From NCBI GenBank assembly GCA_037783545.1, contig JBBELK010000096.1, positions 2,046,001 through 2,110,000 of the forward strand: 64,000 bases of DNA. Reading direction: 5' to 3'. The stretch is from Henricia sp. BOLD:AAB3569 (taxonomy: Eukaryota; Echinodermata; Asteroidea; Spinulosida; Echinasteridae). Numbering within the stretch: the first letter of the stretch is position 1; each line of letters opens with the position of its first letter. The notes beneath the pieces were generated by a model, which had not been told where the DNA came from, did not search any database, and saw only the letters and a program-made list of their open reading frames with translations. This document shows positions 10,485 to 22,600 of the stretch, in pieces. A program made the position numbers and the translations under genes.

Positions 10485-12201
10485 AGGTGATCGGGCCAAC
10501 AGCCCGATCACCTATTACTCTCGTACGATTTTTTTTTTCATTTTTCTTTTTCTTCTTCCACTCAAACGTTTCCAGAGCTTTTCTTCAAAACGGTTCAAGC
10601 TATCATCTTAAAACTTGGTAGAAACATCAACCCCAATGTGAAGATGTGCATACAAGTGTGACGTCATTGTGACGTCATTAGGTATCAAATTACAAACCAA
10701 AAATGACCAAAATATGCATGTTTTAAAATGCTTCCGTCTGGAAAACCACGTGACCCATGATCTTCGTATTTGACAGGCTTATATATCAGATCATGGCCTA
10801 CAATTTTCTTCGTGTGGGCATTTTCATCTGACCCTTTCTTCTGGGGTCAATCTGAGGTCAAAGTTCAACGAAAACGAAAATCTCAATTTTTGCACTTATT
10901 GAGCAACAATGCCCATCAAACCAAGCTGAATCTTTAAGAAACTAAGTACAGGCATAGGTCCTATAGCAGACTTTCACCAGCGTGTTTAATATTATGATGG
11001 CATCAAGCGTGACGTCATCGTGACGTCATCAAGTATCAAATTACACCTCCCAAAAAAACAAAATATGCATATTTTAAAATGCTTCCGTCTCGAAAACCAC
11101 GTGACCCAGGATCTTCGTATTTGGCAGGTTTATAGATGACATTCTGTGCTACAACTTTCTTTGTGTGGGCATTTTCATCTGACCCTTCCTTCTCGGGTCA
11201 ATTGGAGGTCAAATTTCAACGAAAACGGAAATCTCAGTTTTTACACTTACCAGTAACAATGCCCATCAAACCAAGCTGAATCGTTAGTAAATCAGATACA
11301 GACATAGGCCCTACGGCAGACTTTCACCAGCATGTATAGTATCATGATGGCATCAAGTGTGACGTAATAATGACGTCACCAGGTGTCAAATTACAAAAAT
11401 TCAAAGGTTATTATTTTCAAAATTCATATCTCAAGAACCGTAATAGATACTTGAACAATTCTTTCACAACATGATAAGTCTAAATGAACTGAACAAATCA
11501 TACGATGTCATGACCCCTGTGTGACGCCTACTTCCGGTCCAAACCGGAAGTTGTTCGAAAATGTGCAATTTTTTAGCATTTTCAATGCAAATAGATTCAA
11601 AGTGGTAGTGAATTTGACCATATTTCTACGGAACGAAATGTTTCCACACATGTGGACCTTTTGACTATACCATTGGTGACGTCATTACATGGACGGTGGT
11701 TACGTAATGTGGTGTCAAATTACGCAAATTTGGAGCTGAATTGTTTTAAAATGCTGTATCTTGAAAACTACAACAGATATTGGTATGATTCCTTCGCCAC
11801 ATTTAAGAACTTGATGTTCAACATATTGTTCAACAATTTGTGCACAAAATTGTGACGTCATGATGTCGTCACAGGTGTCACATTACAAGATTTCAAAGGT
11901 TATTATTTCAACAATTCATATCTCAAAACGGTGCAAGCTATCAACCCCCAGCTATGGCGGATATGCAGGGAGGAGATATTAGTTACCGGATTAGTGTATA
12001 CAGCAGCCGATTTCACGAAACTTTACGCAATTGCGCAAGTCCACTTACGCCATAAGTTATTGCGCAAGTAATGGCGTAAGTGGACTTGCGCAATTGCGTA
12101 AAGTTTCGTGAAATCGGCTGCTGAACTTCCATTTTTGCCATTCCACAGGTGATAACAACGTCTGAAATTCATCACAAAATGGTCATTTAGCCCGATCACC
12201 T
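10485..12201. mobile_element. 1.7-kb element with AGGTGATCGGGC terminal inverted repeats
   Basis: The left end is AGGTGATCGGGC inside a terminal palindrome (10485-10513) and the right end is its complement, GCCCGATCACCT. The left half (to about 11345) is the inverted partner of 9015-9863. The right half has two further related blocks around caaattacaa...ggttattatttt...aattcatatctcaa (near 11390 and 11875). A 53-bp hairpin (12001-12123) is inserted near the right end. No open frame of note: non-autonomous. Confidence 0.7.
12001..12123. mobile_element. Perfect-hairpin MITE (53-bp arms)
   Basis: Bases 12001-12053 and 12071-12123 are exact reverse complements, separated by a 17-base loop. The termini read cagcagccgatttcacgaaa. 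A diverged relative at 54878-55043 has the same ends (gcagccgatttcacgaaa) and internal ttgcgcaa words, so this is a small inverted-repeat transposon family. The perfect arms suggest a young copy or gene conversion between arms. Confidence 0.85.
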
Positions 12202-12235
12202 GGCGTTTGTAACAACAAACGTCATACCTCTAGTT

Positions 12236-12496
12236 CAATTCTAAGATATACTTCCCACTGACACTTCCGTCGCAAATGTTGCATTTCTGAGATAAATAAA
12301 TGTACTGCATAAAGTAATGCACAAAATGACGTGGCGAGCAGTCTGTGCGTAAGCGCGACAACAGAGGGCGCTGCGCGCGCGCGTGAATGGTTATCTTGTG
12401 CACTAACTGAAGGCCATTTGAGGAAGAAAACGTGATTTTTCTACAGAAAAGCAACATTTGCGACAAAAGTGCAAGTGGGAAGTATATCTTAAAATT
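12236..12496. mobile_element. MITE with ~50-bp terminal inverted repeats
   Basis: The left end contains taagatatacttcccact and gtcgcaaatgttgc; the same words occur in reverse complement at 12440-12496. Total about 260 bp, no coding frame. It follows directly after the AGGTGATCGG element. Confidence 0.75.
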
Positions 12497-12499
12497 ACA

Positions 12500-14220
12500 T
12501 TATGTGTTTATTCCAGGAGGTAATTTCCTTAAAATCTTTGTTCAATGTATACGAAAAAAATACCGAAGAATGCAGTGCAGTATGAAGCGCCCCCACAGAG
12601 ATATATTGCGCCAAGCCAGCGAATAATTCCTCAACTTCAAGTCTGATCAGTCTTAGTTCAACACGCTGTCTCGTTTTCTGCTAAACTATAAGCTTTGTCA
12701 CAAAAGCCTAAATGCAGCAGGAGTACGTTGTCGTAGCACACGTGGGGGCACGCAACGTCGTTGTCAACGTAATAGCACACATTTACGCCTGGAATGAAAA
12801 CTACGCACTCGACGAAGCTCACGAAGAGGAACTGATAATCATTTTTGTGTGCTAAAACAAACAAAGGCATGGTTTTTTACACTGAAATTTTGCACAAACA
12901 CAGACAACAATCTCCCCAAACTGTCGCTGGTTTCACAAGTCTGTTTCGCAACACAAACTACCCTGTTTGGACCAGAAATCTCACCGTCAAACCAACATCT
13001 TGCTGTGTTCCAATTTAAATATTTAAAAAAAATTGTTTTAAAAATAAATATCGTCAGAGAGTATTCTTTATTTTCAGTATCTATTCAAAAAGTTGGAATT
13101 GAACAATGCTGTTAAGGAGTTTAATTAATAATATTTCTTCATGATGTACTCTCTGCAACAGCAAAACCTTTTAATTGATGTGACTATTTATTCAGCAGAT
13201 GGTTTTGCATGTACAGTGTATTATGGGTTACATTTTTGGCAATATTTACGTTTTTGAAATCCACCATGTCATATTTATCAGTTGTGTAGTGACTGTGTAA
13301 AGTTGTGTGACGGTGATTAAATAAAGAAAACCGTTTTAACAGTCTATCATTTTATGTCATGATGTGTTTCTGTGTCACAAAAACAAGACCATAATATATA
13401 TTTTTCCCAAAGTGAGTTGGGCTGTTTATTTACATTTATTTGGGCAGATGTAAACATAGAGCAAGGAAACAGAAGATTGGGAAATAGAGTAGCTGACCTT
13501 TACTTAAATCTTGTGTACAACAAAGTAAAATCTTCAGATTTAAATTTGAACTTGCAAATCCTTGCTGAGTGATTTTAAGTAAAAACTTATCAAAATTTGA
13601 TTAAATGCACGCCTGGCTTATTGGCTATGCTTTGAGTTTTAATAGCTTATTGGTTTTGATTTAGTGGGGCTTAATAATACTGTTCAAAGAAGAGAAATAT
13701 AGATATTTAAAAAAATAAGGTATGTGTACTTGAATTCGGGGCGATTCAATAAAGCTCTGCGTACAACTTAACCAACGCAAAATAGGTGGACCGTAAAGCA
13801 GTCTAATCTGGAACGAGCAATGACGTCATCGTTAGCCAATCAGACTACGGGAAACCAAACGGCGCCACGGCGGTAATTTTGGATTTCTGTTTTTTCGGAA
13901 TGCCGTTAGATTTCGTTGGATCCCGACTGGACTAGACAAATGTACGTAGAATTTTCATTATTTATGGGTAGAATATTACATATTCTTTGTGTAGAAGGGA
14001 AACATGGACTGTTTTGAGTATTAGCAGTGGGAAATATTTGCCGATTTTTGGGGTGTGTTTCATCGTCTTTTTTTTGCAAGCGTATATTTCACTTCTCGCG
14101 CTGCGGACCGGCTGTATATATGCATATGCATGAACGTTAGGAGGCGCGGCGCGATACCCGATTGTGATTGGCTATCGTGCAACAATCCTAACGATTTTGT
14201 AAGCGGTGTGCTGATTGGCT
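12500..14220. other. No gene recognised; possible promoter-like patch
   Basis: Mostly AT-rich sequence with no convincing exon. At 13800-13930 there is a GC-richer patch with TGACGTCA, ccaatca and ggcgccacggcgg, resembling an animal promoter, followed by gtacgt. It lies 2.5 kb upstream of the first NAGS exon seen and could hold an untranslated first exon, but no coding link was found. Confidence 0.25.
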
Positions 14221-14302
14221 TCGCAGGATATGCGGCGAAGTTTAGCAGTGGTTGGAGCGGGCAAACTAAAGTGGCGCGCGCAAAGCACTGCTAAAGGAGT
14301 GT
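14221..14302 (+). repeat. GC-rich repeat, inverted partner of 9953-10037
   Basis: Reverse complement of 9953-10037 with few differences. The unit itself has complementary ends (tttagcagtg...cactgctaaa), so it can fold. Confidence 0.75.
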
Positions 14303-14392
14303 AGTATTTGCACTGATAAAGTTATCCAGGATGGGTTATACAGGGTGTACTGTAATTTACTCAAATGACCACTTATTGTGAAATAGCCCATC

Positions 14393-14783
14393 ACAGGAGT
14401 TTATAGAAATGATGGCAACTTCTTCTATATGAGTGCAGTGTCCTCTGGAGCAAGCTTATAACACCTGGCACTCTGTCCTTGTAGTTCAGGTGTAGAGACG
14501 AAACATATTATGTTCTGGAACGGCACCCAACAGGCATTCTGACGAACAGAAGCTGACCATGAGAAAAGTCCAGTGTTTGACTGATGCATGAAGTTGATGA
14601 ACACATCATTATTTTCCTCTGAATGCTCGACAATGCAGCCTATGTACCAGTCCTTATCATAAATGCATGAGACATATTTTCCTGAACTACAAGGACAGAG
14701 TGCCAGGTTTTATAAGCTTGCTCCAGAGGACACTGCACTCATTCAGAAGAAGTTACCATCATTTCTATAAACTCCTGTGTTGT
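14393..14783. mobile_element. MITE with ~95-bp terminal inverted repeats (hAT-like)
   Basis: The left arm (cacaggagtttatagaaatg through tccttgtagttca, to 14489) returns in reverse complement at about 14682-14783 with scattered mismatches. Flanks read aaatagcc on the left and gaatagcc on the right, a near-perfect 8-bp duplication, which would fit the hAT superfamily. No transposase is encoded. Confidence 0.75.
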
Positions 14784-14799
14784 GAATAGCCTCACTTCT

Positions 14800-15430
14800 G
14801 CCAGTGCAGTTTATGACATGTAATTCTTAGTGTATAATGAAAGACACCACAGTTTCACAGTTGTTCATGGGCAAAATGGACCCATTCTGTTCAACTTACA
14901 ATACCTTACCACTTGGGTAAATTTAGGTGAGGAATGATACTATAAAACTGTAAGACTGCACTTTGTATTTTGTAGCAATATATTTTTTCCCAGGATTTAG
15001 CTGGAAAGCTTATAATTTGGTTTTTGTTGACGAAGTTCTGCAAAAATACTTAGTACATTGTCATCCTGGCCTAATTAATGCAACAGGTTTTTGTACTCTG
15101 TACAGTCTAGTCCTTTGGACTTTGAAAATTACCTTGTCTTAACAAGAACCATGTATTATCAGGAATAAAAACAATAAAAAAGTATTTTATACAAAGTCAT
15201 AAAATTGTCCTTGTTATCAAGAGAATGTTGTATTAAAGCTGGGTGGAAATCTCCCTTCACTTTCATGGTTTTCAACAGTATTCCTTTCTTTATATGGTCC
15301 TTTATGTACTAAGAACGTTTTATTCAGAATTTCATCCTGGAAAAGTCGGAAAATTTCAGTCTTTTTCCTAGACTCTTTATACGCGAAACTGAAAACGAAA
15401 GGTCACGTTAATTAATTTGAGCTATGTGTG
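14800..15430. other. No gene recognised
   Basis: AT-rich spacer without exon signals of note. Confidence 0.3.
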
Positions 15431-15431
15431 T

Positions 15432-15752
15432 GATGTCATAGCGAGGAGACTGCTTTTAATTACTGACTATGGTCGTGTACCTACATGTAGCTCCTCGCTG
15501 CTACATGTAACACGTACACGTTGTATGCATGCACAGAACCTCGGATTTTCCACAGAGTTGCAAGTATTAATTGCCACCAACAAGGCACGAAGCTGACATT
15601 TTATTGATATATCAAAAATGAATTCAGTGTAACAACCACTGAGAAAATACACTGAAAACTTTTACAGCAAAATAACGACTGGTGGTTTATGCTATGCAGA
15701 AAGCATGCAACTTGCTTTCAAAATAGTGACTGTCTCCTCGCTATGACGTAGT
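15432..15752. mobile_element. MITE-like element, ~20-bp inverted ends
   Basis: The left end reads gatgtcatagcgaggagac and the right end gtctcctcgctatgacgta in complement; both enclose about 320 bp of non-coding sequence. The pairing beyond the first 20 bases is weak. Confidence 0.6.
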
Positions 15753-16430
15753 GGGGTCAATGCATATCATTATGAAGCATCACCCCATTTTTCATTTTGG
15801 CCTGTTGCTGGTTGACGAACACGGTCTAGTTTTTCATTTTTCATTGTAATATAAAGTCAGCAATAAAGATAAGAAAAACGCAACTTTATCAAGTAACATC
15901 CGTTTTTAAAAATAATTGTCTTCCTCGCCAGGTAGCTTCAAGCTTTTAGCCCGGCTTTAACAGTGCTAATATTGAGGTTCAACTGTACACGCACACTTTC
16001 TGGACGTACACATACTCTGTTGGGTTTAATGTTTATAAACATTTTGTTTGGACTGCATTTATCAGCCTTTTGCATGTTTCACATAAATAGTGTCAGGTGT
16101 ACTGACGTACTTAATTTCACATGCACACTCAGTATCCACTTGACCAGAATTATTTGTTGTTGCTATGTGGTGCACACAGCAAGTGTGAAGTACAGAATCA
16201 ATAGCGTGTTCACCGTGGGAGAGAATGGCATAAAGCAATCCAGACTGTTGATCGCTAGGCATTGGCATTCACCACGTGGCAACAACAGCATAGTATGTGA
16301 CTTTCTAAACTGCACCTCCGTTTGAATGAAAGAATTTGAGACGCCTGTTATAGTGCAGAAGTTGCACGCAAAATGCTACATTGAATCTAATTAAGACATT
16401 TCTGTTTTGTGTCTTCATTTTGGCACACAG

Positions 16431-16609
16431 GAAAGTCGTCACCAGGTAACAACAGAAACCATGGTGTTGGTAAACTTCCTGGAAGCAAGCGGGGCACCAG
16501 CGCACCCAATATTTTCTGGAAGCAATGTCCTGCAAGCTGAAAATGTGGACGGGGTCTCGAAGGGAAGGGTCACTAACGTCAATAGAGAAATGCTGGAATG
16601 GTGCATAAG
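16431..16609 (+). CDS. NAGS: NAGS exon A (kinase-like domain)
   Basis: Acceptor ttggcacacag, donor gtttgt. Fifty-nine codons plus two bases; begins in phase 0 and ends with a split serine codon (AG|T). It contains FLEASGAPAHPIFSG and NREMLEWCI, matching the stretch of NAGS before the SIGET motif. The ETMVLVNFLEA part corresponds to the helix leading into the kinase core. An earlier exon must exist because no start codon in this exon would give a targeted full protein. Confidence 0.9.
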
Positions 16610-19600
16610 GTTTGTAAACCATGAGTCGAATATCAGTAGCCTCAGAGGCAAAATTTGCTAAACACTAGTGATGCAACAATGCCCGTTTCTAAGCATGTGT
16701 GGCGTAAATCATGCCCTATTCTGTGTGGCGGTGGAGGTCATGAGGTCACCGTGTGATGTATGCGTGTGCCTACCTGTACAAACGGACAACAATCTTGAGG
16801 AAATCTAACCAAACAAAGAAGGTATAAGCTTCATTTTATATAATAATAATAATATCGGATGTCTTTTCGGGTGATATGAGAATATACCGCACTCGTCATG
16901 AAAATACCAAACTCACCTTCAACTCCTTTAGTATTTTCATGACTCGTGCGGTATATTCTCATTATCACCCTGAAAGCCATCCAATATTATATAATTATTA
17001 TGCTGTTTATTATCGAGAAAAGAGCACTTTTTCATCGCAAACATTGTTAACCGTGTTTTTAAAAATCTAGGCTTCCTAAATAAACTTCAACCTCTAAATC
17101 AGGTATTTGTTTTTAAATCAAATCTGAATTGTTTGTGCAATAAATGAATACACCAATGACGATCACTTTGACAGAAAATGCCCTCTCCGAAAGAAACGCT
17201 TGGTGGTGCTACATGTATGTACTATCGTGAAATGTCCAAATTAATGATTTGTACCCACAGTTCCGGACACATCCCTGTGCTGAGCTCAATTGGAGAGACA
17301 AGTAGTTCCCAGCTAGTTAGCATCGATGCAGCCCACGCTACTGCAGAAATCGCCAAGGCAGTACAGGCAATGAAAGTACTCTTCCTGAATATGACTGGGG
17401 GACTGCGGGATCGAGCCGGCAGAGTAAGGGTTATGCTTACCTTCACCGTTGTTGGGACTTTGCCAAATATTCAAGTATTTGAATATTTGATTGATAATGA
17501 AGTGATTGAATAAAGCATAGTTTCCATATAATCGTAGCAAGTGCACGCAGACTAGGCGCAAACAACTGCAATGCAAACACTGACAGAAACAATCAGCAAT
17601 GTTAAACTTGGTTCAACTTTGCAGACTGTCTGCGTTACTGTTTGAATTGCAGTTTACGTCTAGTTTGCGGTACTCTCTGCGTTATGTTGCGATAATGAGC
17701 TCCCGAGGGTGTTAAAACCCATATCCCACACCACTCAACAATGGTTTTGTTTTATCCCGTCTTGGTCTCCGTACAGCATATAATATCGTTTCTATTATTA
17801 GAAATTGGTGGAATTTTAAATTGTACAAAATATTCATCTCTGCACTTTCGCTAGTCTCCGGACAACTACATGTACCTGTGCGTGTGTAACATTGCAAAAG
17901 TAGCACGTGTACCAGTTTGTTGTTTTGGGGTACAGTGTGTGGAATAATGCGATGTGCGTGCGCGTTGTGTGCCTCTAGCGGGCGTAACACGCGGTTTATT
18001 TTACTAATGGGAGCCTCAGTACAGCGCGTTATGCGTGCTATGGACAGAAGCAAAGAGCTTCATGCTAGAGCGATATGAAGTCAAATTCGCATACAGTAGG
18101 GTGATATGAAGTTAAATTTGCATACGGTAGGGTGATATTTTTGTACACTGGACATGTGACTGTTCTGGACCAATGGAATTGCAGTATTCCTAGACGGGGT
18201 AGTACATTATAACCAAACATGGGATAAGAAAAAAAAACCATATGGGCCTCATTAGGATTTCAATCCAAGACCTCCTACTCCCCAGGCAGATACTCTACCA
18301 GCTGAGCTATACGGCACAGTGGTTTACTCCCTCAGGTTTGTGTACATGTAGTATAAAGTGCATATACCCTGTCATGTATGGGCAAATAAAATTCAACATT
18401 AAAGGTAGAGTACTACATCATTTGCAGTGACCTCAATTTTGTTTTCACAAGTTGACAAGAAAAACCTTACTAAAAGTGTTAATAACAATGGTACCAAACA
18501 CCACATGATTTTATTTAAGTAAAAAATGATATTTTGCACGGAAGGTGGTTTTCTAAAGAAAGTCTTTTGCAAAAGACCTTTCACCATTCAACTCAACACA
18601 AAAATCATACATGGATTTTTAAAGTTTTTTAAAAGTATTACTGCACCTATGTGGCTGAAAGTTTTATCAACAAGGGCTTCTATTTCTAATCACACGTGGA
18701 AATAAAGCTCCTTTTGACAGTTTACCAATCATGTGTTCTACCTTTAAGCAATCATTACCTTATTTTAAATGATGTCTTCACGATTCATCTCAGATCATTG
18801 AGGAAGTTAACATCCCAGCCGATCTTGACACCTTAATGAAACAGTCATGTAGCAGCCAGGACCTCAGGAACAAGGAACTCATCTCCAATTTGGTAGCTGA
18901 TTTACCTCCTCTCTCAAGCGTGGTCATCACCTCCGCTAAGACTATACTGACAGAGCTATTCACCCATCATGGTTAGTTAAAATGCGCCAGTACATCATTT
19001 GCAGTTGATGCAATGCTGATAGCAATGGTAACAAACAGTCAAACACCACATGATTTTTCCCCCATGTAAAATGGTACATGTACAGTACCTTTGTAAGAGA
19101 AATTGCTAACTGAGGGTGCATTTTTTGAAAAAAAGTTGTCTGCAGGCAACTTTTTTACCATTCATTCAACACAAAAACCATGTATGGATTTTTAAAAGTT
19201 TACTGAAGTATTACTGAAGGCAGTTTATCATTATTTTTTAGTTATGTAAAGTTGTCCCTGTTTTTAAAACTTTTGCAATCGTGTAATTTGTCTTTAAAGG
19301 CACATACTTGTTTGGTAAACTGTTACAAACGGCATGATTTCCACTGTTAATTGAAAGCCTAGGGCGAGAAAACTACCTTGTAGAAATTTCAGCCACATAG
19401 ATTCAGTAATATTTCAGAAAACCTGAAAAATCAAGTACGGTTTTGTGCATGAGTGAATGGCTCCAAAGATCGCCTACAGTTTTGTCATTTTTCTCCTGAA
19501 TGGAGGCAATTCAGACGAAACAATTTCACAGGATGATTACTACCATTCAGGGCTCGAATTTCATGAACAAATCTGCTAGACCACAGGGTTAGTAGCTTAA

Positions 19601-22600
19601 ATCATTTACTGGACCGATGCTATTTTTACAAGACCAAAGCCAGAAGGAACGTGGATTTACTGTTCGTTAGTTTAAAAATGCACTGGACCACTGGTCTAGT
19701 ATGGTAGAGAAAGCACTAGACCGAGGCTTAAATTACTGGCCTCGGTCCACCGGGTATTTCGAGCCCTGATATGGACTATCCTGATAACAAGTAAGCTTAC
19801 AGATAATAATTCAGAATTTTTTAGAGGGTAATTACTAAGCAAGTAGACTACCTTTAAGGCCAAGGGGGAAAAAGCAGTTGTGATTTTGGTTGGAATAAGA
19901 ATCACATAGATTTCCAAGCTCACCAACCCGACTGCTATAACCATGAGATAATTTTACCCCAAAAATAACCAGCAACCCTCTTTAAAAATTGTTCTTATTT
20001 AATTTGTTAATTTAATTTATTTCTTTTTTTGTTCTTTGTCCAGGCTCTGGCACCATGTTTAAGAAGACTGAGCGAATCTTGAAATACAGCAGCTTTCAGG
20101 AAGTGGACATCGATAGGCTCACCAAACTTATAACAAGGTACCAAATACGTGTACAGAGATGTTGCCATTCAGTACATTTGAAGGCAACCATTCCGCCTTA
20201 GTAACAAGGTGCATTAAAGGTACACACCGGCCTACTGTTTACATGATTTAGTGATGTAGCAGCATTGACAATACTTTTTTGATGGTCATTGTAAAAAAAG
20301 ATAATCAAAATATCCCGTAATTTACTAAAGAAGTGCAAAATTAACAAAAACAGTCAACAGACGGGTTATACGCTTTACCAGCCGTTGCAACTACGCGCGA
20401 GCCTCACGACTTTGTCACAAACGATTCGCTCTTCTCCTGCTCAGGATATCTCGAATTTTCTGCTCACGATTTCACTGGACAGCCCGGACGACCGAATAGG
20501 AATTTCCGTTTTCTTTTGAGAAGTTGACATCATGTTTTTTCTTCACGAACGTACACCGCGCCGGAGCAACACGCCCGTGTGTGTGTGCACTCAGGCTATT
20601 TGCCGTGCTGCGCAGGGGCAAATATCCTACACTCTACGGTAGCCTGCCGTAGCACGCGCTCGCTCCCGTTCTCCGGACTCTCGAAATAAACAATTATGTT
20701 CGAATTTTCATACTTATGTTTAACTTTGTTTCATACCTGTATAAATAGTCTCTCTTTTGTCAATTACTAATAAATATTGGGGGGAAATCGGAGTTGAATT
20801 TGGTGCAGGATATTTCTAATTTACTCTCGAAGGCGCTTCAGAATAATGTATGGGTCTATTTCTAGCCCAAAATAGCCCAACAAAGCCCGTGTGTTCCTTT
20901 AAGCCGTGTCCGTATTGGACTAATTTTGGTAAAACTTACGGAGATTTTTACAAAATACATTTTTACAAAATATAGTCTAATGCAGATGGCCTGAAAACAC
21001 CCTAAATTGTAAAGTGTCGACTGTCGATTGTAATTGTTATGCTCCGTCGCTGTAATTTCTACGGGGCGAGCTGGGTCGTGAAAGAATTACATTGTAGATT
21101 TTACACCGCTATGAAAAGTCCCATGTTGACAGGCATTGTAATGTAAAACCCTGATAGAACACATGTTGTAGTCATGTAACTTCTGTTTGGACCTGAATGA
21201 TGAGGTGACACGTTTCATCAAGTTTTTACGAGGCAGAGGACATTCTGTGGGCCTAAAATAAATCCACGTGTGGACGCACGTAACAATAGACTGCCGAGGT
21301 GAATACGTCACCTTCTGTTGGTTGCCAAGGCAATTGGCTCTCAACTAAAAATCACTCAACCGTGTCCAAGTGCTTTTGCAATGGTACTTTTCCCGATGGC
21401 CATGATAGTTTAGAGCCAATTGCCATGGCAACGCACGTCACACTTTGCCTGTCTATTACCACGATGAAATGTTAACAGTGACTTGTGAAATATTTTTACC
21501 AAAATTAGTCTAATGCAGACATGGCTAAAGTTAAAACTGACCTTTTTTCAAGCTTTACGTTGTTGTAGTATCTCATTATTTGTAGGTCTTTTGGGAGAGT
21601 TCTCAAGGACAACTACTTCAAGGATCTTGAGGGTCGTCTTCACACAATCTACCTGTCAGAAGGCTACAGTGCAGTAGCGATCATCACGCAGGAACATGGT
21701 GTCTCGGTGCCCTATCTGGACAAATTTTCAATTAGTCTCCAGAGGCAGGTAAAGGAAAGAAACCACTTGCTATTTGAATTGTAGGAGTATGTTGTTTTTA
21801 TGTGGAATGTCAAAGTTTTATGGCATCCGCCCCTGAACATATCAGGGTGCTTTTTCTCTTCATGATTGTGTGTGATTTGTTTGAACATAAAATACACTAC
21901 ACGTGGACGCAAACAAAACCGGTTACAGTGCTGTACGTGCTATTTAGTGACATAATACATAATAGGTGCATATGTGGGTTACAATGGAAATCTGTCCACC
22001 GTGATAAAAGTCAATGGCTTGTGAAACCTGTTATTGTGAAGCCATTCCATTTTGTTGGTAAACACAGGGGGAAGGCACCAGTGACATGTTGTGGAATTGC
22101 GTGCGGAGGGACTTTCCCAGTCTGTTCTGGCGGTCCAACATCTCTAACAAAGTCAATGCATGGTGAGTTACACAATTAGTCATAATTTATCATGAACAGT
22201 TACGAAGAATGTGAATTTACTACCGGGGGTACACTCTTAAAAATCTCTTGTTGATCACTATGAAAATCTCCTCGGTTAAAATCGACGTTTCTCGGTTAAA
22301 AAAAAAGCAACCGACATTCAAACGTGTTTCAACCGTGCAGGTTCCATGCCTCAAATGACCGAGTTTTAACCGTGTTTTAACCATGCTAGGTTTGCCCCGA
22401 TTTTCCATTGTTATGCAGAGAAATGCGCCAGGCTAATCAAATTAAGAAAGCACAAGTTTTAACCGAGTATGGGCCTAGCGGTGTTCCGTTATAAATAAAT
22501 GTATTACGTCGCAATCAGCGGCCCGAGCGTGATTGGCACCGTATACGCGTACGTACCGTGGTACTGAAAAATTTTCTACCGGCGATCGGTCAACGTTTTG

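Noticed and set aside
12001..12123. microRNA precursor
   Set aside because: A perfect 53-bp stem with related copies elsewhere fits a hairpin MITE better than a microRNA hairpin, which normally has bulges.
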